Positions 1 through 5,714 of a stretch of 5,714 bases of DNA are shown here, one piece after another. Each line of letters starts with the position of its first letter. Position 1 is the stretch's first letter. The stretch covers positions 1 through 5,714 of the forward strand of contig CAJLVH010000124.1 of the NCBI GenBank assembly GCA_905210055.1, written 5' to 3'. The translations under genes and the position numbers were made by a program. The notes beneath the pieces are model-generated. The model had not been told where the DNA came from, made no database searches, and saw only the letters and a list, made by a program, of their open reading frames with translations. This DNA is from an uncultured Enorma sp. (GTDB taxonomy: Bacteria; Actinomycetota; Coriobacteriia; Coriobacteriales; Coriobacteriaceae).

Positions 1-2478
<2,478 letters not shown>

Positions 2479-2505
2479 GGTTGCTCCGTTTCATTGTTGG
2501 CAACC
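2479..2505 (-). promoter_or_regulatory. Leader hairpin abutting the uvrA start codon
   Basis: In the direction of uvrA transcription the sequence reads GGTTGC, 15 nt of loop, then GCAACC immediately followed by the ATG. The 6-bp stem is perfect and the loop contains most of the Shine-Dalgarno sequence. If the -10 element at 2510-2515 is right, transcription would begin at about 2503-2506, so the stem would form the very 5' end of the mRNA. A role in mRNA protection or translation control is inference; a 6-bp stem is short enough to be accidental. Confidence 0.4.
2484..2487 (-). promoter_or_regulatory. Ribosome binding site of uvrA
   Basis: GGAG lies 5 nt before the ATG at 2478, and no other start codon occurs between the upstream in-frame stop and this ATG, so it fixes the uvrA start. 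Its first G sits in the 3' arm of a small hairpin and the rest in the loop, so the site could be partly masked in the mRNA. Confidence 0.75.
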
Positions 2506-2509
2506 TTTG

Positions 2510-2515
2510 ATTCTA
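2510..2515 (-). promoter_or_regulatory. Possible -10 element of the uvrA promoter
   Basis: TAGAAT differs at one position from the sigma-70 consensus TATAAT and stands in a G+C-rich context 31 nt before the ATG. I see no convincing -35 hexamer: at 17 nt spacing the sequence is GACGGC, and the best alternative (GGGACG) needs a 19 nt spacer. The same TAGAATC string occurs before nudC. It is a weak call that rests on the -10 alone. Confidence 0.35.
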
Positions 2516-2539
2516 ACGCAGCCCGCGATACCGCCGTCC

Positions 2540-2577
2540 CCGTCACCGCGCCGTCACGGTTTGTTCAAGCCTTGTTC
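2540..2577. promoter_or_regulatory. Two adjacent direct-repeat pairs upstream of uvrA, 11-bp period
   Basis: On the plus strand CCGTCAC occurs at 2540-2546 and 2551-2557, and TTGTTC at 2561-2566 and 2572-2577. Both pairs have an 11-bp period, about one helical turn, so each pair would present identical half-sites on one face of the DNA. They lie about 25-65 bp upstream of the possible -10 element of uvrA, a usual place for regulator binding. The repeats do not match the LexA palindromes I know (CGAACnnnnGTTCG or CTGTn8ACAG). That this is an operator is inference. Confidence 0.3.
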
Positions 2578-2658
2578 GATAGATGCGAGGCACCACCCCA
2601 CCACGACAGCCGGTGCCCGCTCTGCATCGATGCCTTGCGCCCGCGACGACGGCTGGCA

Positions 2659-2752
2659 CCCGCCCCCCATCTCACAGCATCACCTTTTCTCGACAGTTTT
2701 TCCCGTTGAAGGCCAAAAACTGTCGAGAAAAGGTGATTCAGTGGGTGGCGGG
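2659..2752. repeat. Long palindrome between nudC and uvrA (perfect 23-bp stem)
   Basis: The arms 2679-2701 and 2715-2737 are perfect reverse complements over 23 bp, separated by a 13-nt loop (2702-2714). Pairing continues outward after a 3x3 mismatch as CTCAC/GTGGG (2671-2675 with 2741-2745, one G-T wobble), and after an asymmetric bulge as CCCGCC/GGCGGG (2659-2664 with 2747-2752). The core stem has only 8 G/C of 23, unlike the G+C-rich surroundings, with A5/T5 next to the loop. It starts 6 nt after the nudC stop codon, so it could end nudC transcription or protect the mRNA 3' end, but no T-run follows the stem on either strand, so it is not a standard intrinsic terminator. A dispersed palindromic (REP- or MITE-like) element is the main alternative. 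I see no clear target-site duplication. Confidence 0.85.
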
Positions 2753-2758
2753 ATCGCA

Positions 2759-3871
2759 TCAACCGAGTGACTCGCCGTACCACTGCTCGATCATGTGGCG
2801 CGCGATGGAGGCGCGACCGGGCAGCTCGAGCTCGTCCGCCTCAACTGCGCGGCGCAGCTCGTCGCGGGTGAACCAGCGCGCCGATCCCACCTCTTCATGG
2901 TCGACGAGCACCTCGGTAGAGCAGGCATGCGCACGGAACCCCAGCATAATCGACGCAGGGAACGGCCATGGCTGCGAGCCCAGGTAGCGCACCTCGTCGA
3001 GCTCGACGCCCACCTCCTCGCGCGCCTCGCGCCGAACCGCATGCTCCAGGCTCTCGCCCGCTTCCACGAATCCTGCGGAGACCGAGAAGAACTTCTTGCG
3101 CCATGCGGCGTTGTTCTGCAGAAGAATGCGGTCTGCGTCGTCGACGATCGCCGTGATCACTGCGGGCTCGATGCGCGGAAAGAGCAGACGCCCCGCATCG
3201 TTCGGACTCGTGCAGGTCTGAGCCCAGCCGGAGAGCGTCGGGCGCACGGGCGCACCGCAAACCGGGCAGAACCGCTGGTTCGCGTGCCAAGCCGCAAGTG
3301 CGACCGCTGTCGTGGCAACACCGGATTCGAAGGGCGTGGCGCACGGCGCGAACTCACGCAGCTCCACCCAATCGAAATCGCGCAGCGCGCGCTCGGCAAG
3401 AGAGCCCGCCGCGCCGTCGATCCCCTGGTCTGCGCTCACATGCGCGGCGTTCACCGCAGGTGCGGGGCGCGAGATATCGAGGGCAAGATAGGGCGTTGCG
3501 GGCTCGCTGGCGCGATCGAGCCCCAGGTAGATGACGAGCGCTCCATCGCCGAGCGCCTCTGCGCGCACCTCGGAACCCGAAAGCAGCGCGAGCGAGAGCG
3601 CACCTTCGGGTACCGTCGCATCCGGACGGGGTGCCGCCGGGTCGTTGAAGCAGAAGAGCGCACCAGCTGACGCGCCCTGCGCATGCCGGGGCACCGCGAC
3701 CATCCCGCCGTTCACGAGCACCACGCGCGTCGCCGCATCGCCGAGCAGCCACTCGATGAGCCCGTCCTCACCTCTTCGCTCCACGTCGTAATCGATATCG
3801 GTCTGGGCGAGCGGCAGGCTCGCCATGAATGCCGCGTCGTCGAGCTCCGCCCATCTTCCATGCCCCGCCAT
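2759..3871 (-). CDS. nudC: NAD(+)/NADH diphosphatase, NudC-type Nudix hydrolase
   Basis: NudC enzymes cleave NAD(H) to NMN(H) and AMP and, in characterised members, remove the NAD cap from RNA 5' ends; they act in the cytoplasm. The 370-residue protein has an N-terminal NudC-like region (about 1-190), a zinc ribbon (about 200-231) with C202, C205 and C220, and a complete Nudix box from G267 to V289 (G267, E273, R281, E282, E285, E286, G288). The NudC hallmark SQPWPFPAS follows at 299-307 and separates it from other Nudix families. The fourth zinc cysteine is absent: the equivalent position is P223, followed by a two-residue insertion relative to the E. coli protein. It is longer than E. coli NudC (257 residues), mostly in the N-terminal half. 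The ATG at 3871 is preceded by GGAGG at 6 nt, and the in-frame stop at 3917-3919 leaves no better start. It lies 53 nt after the permease stop codon, so co-transcription is possible. Confidence 0.95.
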   Translation of the reverse strand: MAGHGRWAELDDAAFMASLPLAQTDIDYDVERRGEDGLIEWLLGDAATRVVLVNGGMVAVPRHAQGASAGALFCFNDPAAPRPDATVPEGALSLALLSGSEVRAEALGDGALVIYLGLDRASEPATPYLALDISRPAPAVNAAHVSADQGIDGAAGSLAERALRDFDWVELREFAPCATPFESGVATTAVALAAWHANQRFCPVCGAPVRPTLSGWAQTCTSPNDAGRLLFPRIEPAVITAIVDDADRILLQNNAAWRKKFFSVSAGFVEAGESLEHAVRREAREEVGVELDEVRYLGSQPWPFPASIMLGFRAHACSTEVLVDHEEVGSARWFTRDELRRAVEADELELPGRASIARHMIEQWYGESLG

Positions 3872-3877
3872 CGTGCG

Positions 3878-3882
3878 CCTCC
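3878..3882 (-). promoter_or_regulatory. Ribosome binding site of nudC
   Basis: A full GGAGG stands 6 nt before the ATG at 3871. It settles the nudC start, since no ATG, GTG or TTG lies between the upstream in-frame TAG (3917-3919) and this codon. Confidence 0.85.
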
Positions 3883-3913
3883 GCCTCGAAATGATTACAT
3901 CCAGCCTGCTTGG

Positions 3914-3919
3914 ATTCTA
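3914..3919 (-). promoter_or_regulatory. Possible -10 element of a nudC promoter
   Basis: TAGAAT lies 5 nt after the permease stop codon and 42 nt before the nudC ATG. It matches the -10 consensus at five of six positions and is the same hexamer as before uvrA. Any -35 would lie inside the permease gene; the sequence at 17 nt spacing (CTCAAG) is poor. nudC may instead be read through from the permease. Confidence 0.25.
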
Positions 3920-3924
3920 TCACC

Positions 3925-5714
3925 TTACTCCACGCTCTTGAGCGCCTCGAGCATGTCGACGTCGCGCAGGCGGCGGTTCACCACCACGCCGAGCAGCGCG
4001 GTGATGGTGCCCACGATGACGAGCGGGATGATGAACACGTACGGCGCGAACGTGGGGTCGAACATGACGTTGTCCGGCGGCACCACGGTAATGATGTAGT
4101 TGCGGAACCACACGCCGAGCACGTAGCCCACGAGGATGCCGAGCGCCGTGAGCAGCATCGTCTCGCGGTAGATGTACATCGTGACCTCGCCATCAAAGAA
4201 GCCGAGCACCTTAATGGTAGAGAGCTCGCGAATACGTTCGGAGATGTTGATGGTCGTGAGGTTGTAGAGGATCACACCCGCCAGAAGCGTTGCCACCACG
4301 ATGAGCACGACCATGATCTTGTTGAGCGACTCCACGATCGTCGCGATCTGCGCCATGAGCGAGGTGTTCTGCACGATGCCCCGCACAGCAGGCAGCTCCA
4401 TGAGGTGCGCGGCGAGCGCGTTCACCGATACCGCCGAGGAGTCTGCTAAGGTCACGAGCGCGGCGTTCGGCGCATATGCCTCGCCAAACGCCTCCTCATA
4501 GGCGTCCTCGCCCATGAAGATGAAGTGCCCCATGTACATCTCGGTCACGCCCGTGCAGGTAAGTTCGCGCTCTTCGCCCGTCGCATCGCTCACCGTGAAC
4601 GAATCACCCGCGCCCACGCCCAGAAGCTGCGCGAGCCGTTCCGAAAGCACACAGGAACCCGCATCGAGCGGCACGTCTTCCCCGCCCACGCGTTCCCGCA
4701 GGTCGATGTAGTCCTCAAGCTCAGCCGGGTCGTCCGGTACGATGAGCACGATATCCTGCGTGTCGCCGTTGGCGCCTGCGACCTTCGTGAGCGCTTCGTA
4801 GTGTACGGACAAGGTGCGCTCAACATCCGAACCGGCGAGTTCAGATTCGAGCTCGGCAAGCTCGGCGTCGGTCGCCGTAGGCACCTGTGCCACGATCATG
4901 TCGTAGGTCACGATGTTGCCGAATTGCTCAGCGGAGATGCCGGAGATGGAGTACTGCGTGCCGAAGCCCGCGACAAGCAGAACCACCGCGCCCGCGACGC
5001 CGAACACCGTCATGAACATGCGCTTTTTGTAACGGAAGAGATTCCGCGCCGTTACCTTGTGCGTGAACGAGAGGCGATTCCAAATGAAGGGAATGCGCTC
5101 GAGCAGGATCTTCGAGCCAGACGCCGGAGGCTTGGGCAGCAGGAGCTCCGAGGGTTTGTCGCGAAGCTCGCTCCGCACCGCGAGCCATGCTGGCAGCACG
5201 GCGGACACGAGCCCCAGCACGACGGCAACGACGCTCACAGCCGGATCGAACAGCAGGTGGATGGGCGGCAGCACGAACTTCGTCGCATATGCGCTATACA
5301 CGATCCACGGCAGCAGCGTGTGCCCCGCGACGATGCCGAGCACCGTGCCGATCATGCTCGACACAAAGCCATAGACGATGAACTTGAGCGCCACGTCCCA
5401 GTCGCTATACCCGAGTGCCTTGAGCGTGCCCGCGCCGATGCGCTCCTCGTCCACCATGCGCGTCATAGTGGTGAACGTCACGAGCGCGGCGATGAAGTAC
5501 AGAAGGATCGGAAAGACCCACGCGAGCGCATCGACGATCTGAGCTACCGTTGCGTAGATCTTGTAGCCGTCGCCACCCGGCACCTCTCGGCGCGAGCTCG
5601 CGCTGTAGCCGGGCGCCTCGAGGCGGTCGAGCTTCTCCTGCGCCTCCACCAGGTCGGCCTCGGCTTGGGAAAGGCGCTCCTCCGCCTCTGGCTTCTGCGC
5701 GTTGTACGCCTCGA
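3925..5714 (-). CDS. Large FtsX/MacB-type ABC transporter permease, 5' part outside window
   Basis: This is the C-terminal part (595 residues plus stop) of a membrane permease with two FtsX domains; the frame is still open at 5714. The first visible ~35 residues are charged and heptad-like (EAEERLSQAEADLVEAQEKL), the end of a coiled coil. Then come three membrane helices at about 57-83, 108-139 and 157-179, with the cytoplasmic coupling segment EERIGAGTLKALGYS after the first. A linker leads to a fourth helix (232-251), an extracytoplasmic domain (about 252-465) with MYMGHFIFM, three more helices (466-487, 519-536, 558-578) with coupling segment SERIRELSTIKVLGFF, and the end LRDVDMLEALKSVE. 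This fits the ~1100-residue coiled-coil FtsX permeases of Gram-positives, whose ATPase is usually encoded next door, here beyond the window. Substrate unknown; these proteins act as mechanotransmission exporters or sensors rather than importers. A GTG at 5647-5649 is internal, not the start. The only two cysteines (354, 386) are both in the extracytoplasmic domain. Confidence 0.93.
   Translation of the reverse strand, partial: EAYNAQKPEAEERLSQAEADLVEAQEKLDRLEAPGYSASSRREVPGGDGYKIYATVAQIVDALAWVFPILLYFIAALVTFTTMTRMVDEERIGAGTLKALGYSDWDVALKFIVYGFVSSMIGTVLGIVAGHTLLPWIVYSAYATKFVLPPIHLLFDPAVSVVAVVLGLVSAVLPAWLAVRSELRDKPSELLLPKPPASGSKILLERIPFIWNRLSFTHKVTARNLFRYKKRMFMTVFGVAGAVVLLVAGFGTQYSISGISAEQFGNIVTYDMIVAQVPTATDAELAELESELAGSDVERTLSVHYEALTKVAGANGDTQDIVLIVPDDPAELEDYIDLRERVGGEDVPLDAGSCVLSERLAQLLGVGAGDSFTVSDATGEERELTCTGVTEMYMGHFIFMGEDAYEEAFGEAYAPNAALVTLADSSAVSVNALAAHLMELPAVRGIVQNTSLMAQIATIVESLNKIMVVLIVVATLLAGVILYNLTTINISERIRELSTIKVLGFFDGEVTMYIYRETMLLTALGILVGYVLGVWFRNYIITVVPPDNVMFDPTFAPYVFIIPLVIVGTITALLGVVVNRRLRDVDMLEALKSVE

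Noticed and set aside
2561..2577. LexA/SOS box before uvrA
   Set aside because: The GAAC-like half-sites are direct, not inverted, and do not fit CGAACnnnnGTTCG or CTGTn8ACAG.
2624..2633. 10-bp palindrome GCATCGATGC
   Set aside because: Short, single, not at a promoter or gene end; compatible with chance.
2679..2737. Classical Rho-independent terminator
   Set aside because: The stem is strong, but neither strand has a T-run after the 3' arm and the stem base is not G+C-rich, so I list it as a palindrome of uncertain role.
2565..2783. Small open frames crossing the palindrome on both strands (FSTVF / LSRKGD peptides)
   Set aside because: The similar peptides on both strands follow from the inverted repeat itself. 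None has a convincing ribosome binding site, and they run into nudC or the uvrA control region.
2795..3670. 291-codon open frame on the plus strand opposite nudC
   Set aside because: Same register as the nudC codons, Arg/Ala-rich, no recognisable domain; a mirror of nudC codon bias.
3910..4449. 179-codon His/Asp/Glu-rich open frame on the plus strand
   Set aside because: Exact antisense register of the permease; the His-rich composition is what valine, isoleucine and methionine codons give on the opposite strand.
5647..5649. GTG as start codon of the permease
   Set aside because: The frame stays open upstream to the window edge with continuous coiled-coil sequence, so this is an internal valine codon.

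Overview
This is an ordinary core-genome stretch of a G+C-rich bacterium, with three genes all read from the minus strand. In transcription order they are a large FtsX/MacB-type ABC transporter permease (5' part outside the window), a NudC-type NAD(H) diphosphatase, and uvrA, the damage-recognition ATPase of nucleotide excision repair (3' part outside the window). I find no tRNA, rRNA, CRISPR array, insertion sequence or phage gene. The strong G/C bias at third codon positions, the CPEHG form of the first UvrA zinc module and the giant two-domain FtsX permease with a coiled-coil insert point to a high-G+C Gram-positive. A member of the Coriobacteriia (Collinsella/Olsenella-like) is my best guess, by inference only.

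Layout. Positions 1-2478 hold 826 codons of uvrA, open throughout. Its C-terminal end, with the second ABC signature and second Walker B, lies beyond position 1. Positions 2479-2758 form the only sizeable non-coding gap (280 bp). Going upstream from uvrA it holds a ribosome binding site inside a small leader hairpin, a possible -10 element, two adjacent hexamer/heptamer direct repeats each with an 11-bp period, and a striking perfect 23-bp inverted repeat just after the nudC stop codon. Positions 2759-3871 are nudC, complete. A 53-bp gap (3872-3924) carries the nudC ribosome binding site and a possible -10 element. Positions 3925-5714 are the permease, which is still open at the window edge.

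The genes do not form an obvious pathway: export or envelope function, NAD(H)/NAD-RNA turnover, and DNA repair. The permease and nudC are close enough to be co-transcribed. The large hairpin and separate promoter-like signals suggest that uvrA is its own transcription unit. I see no new multi-gene system. The most interesting material is non-coding: the A+T-rich palindrome between nudC and uvrA and the compact control region of uvrA.
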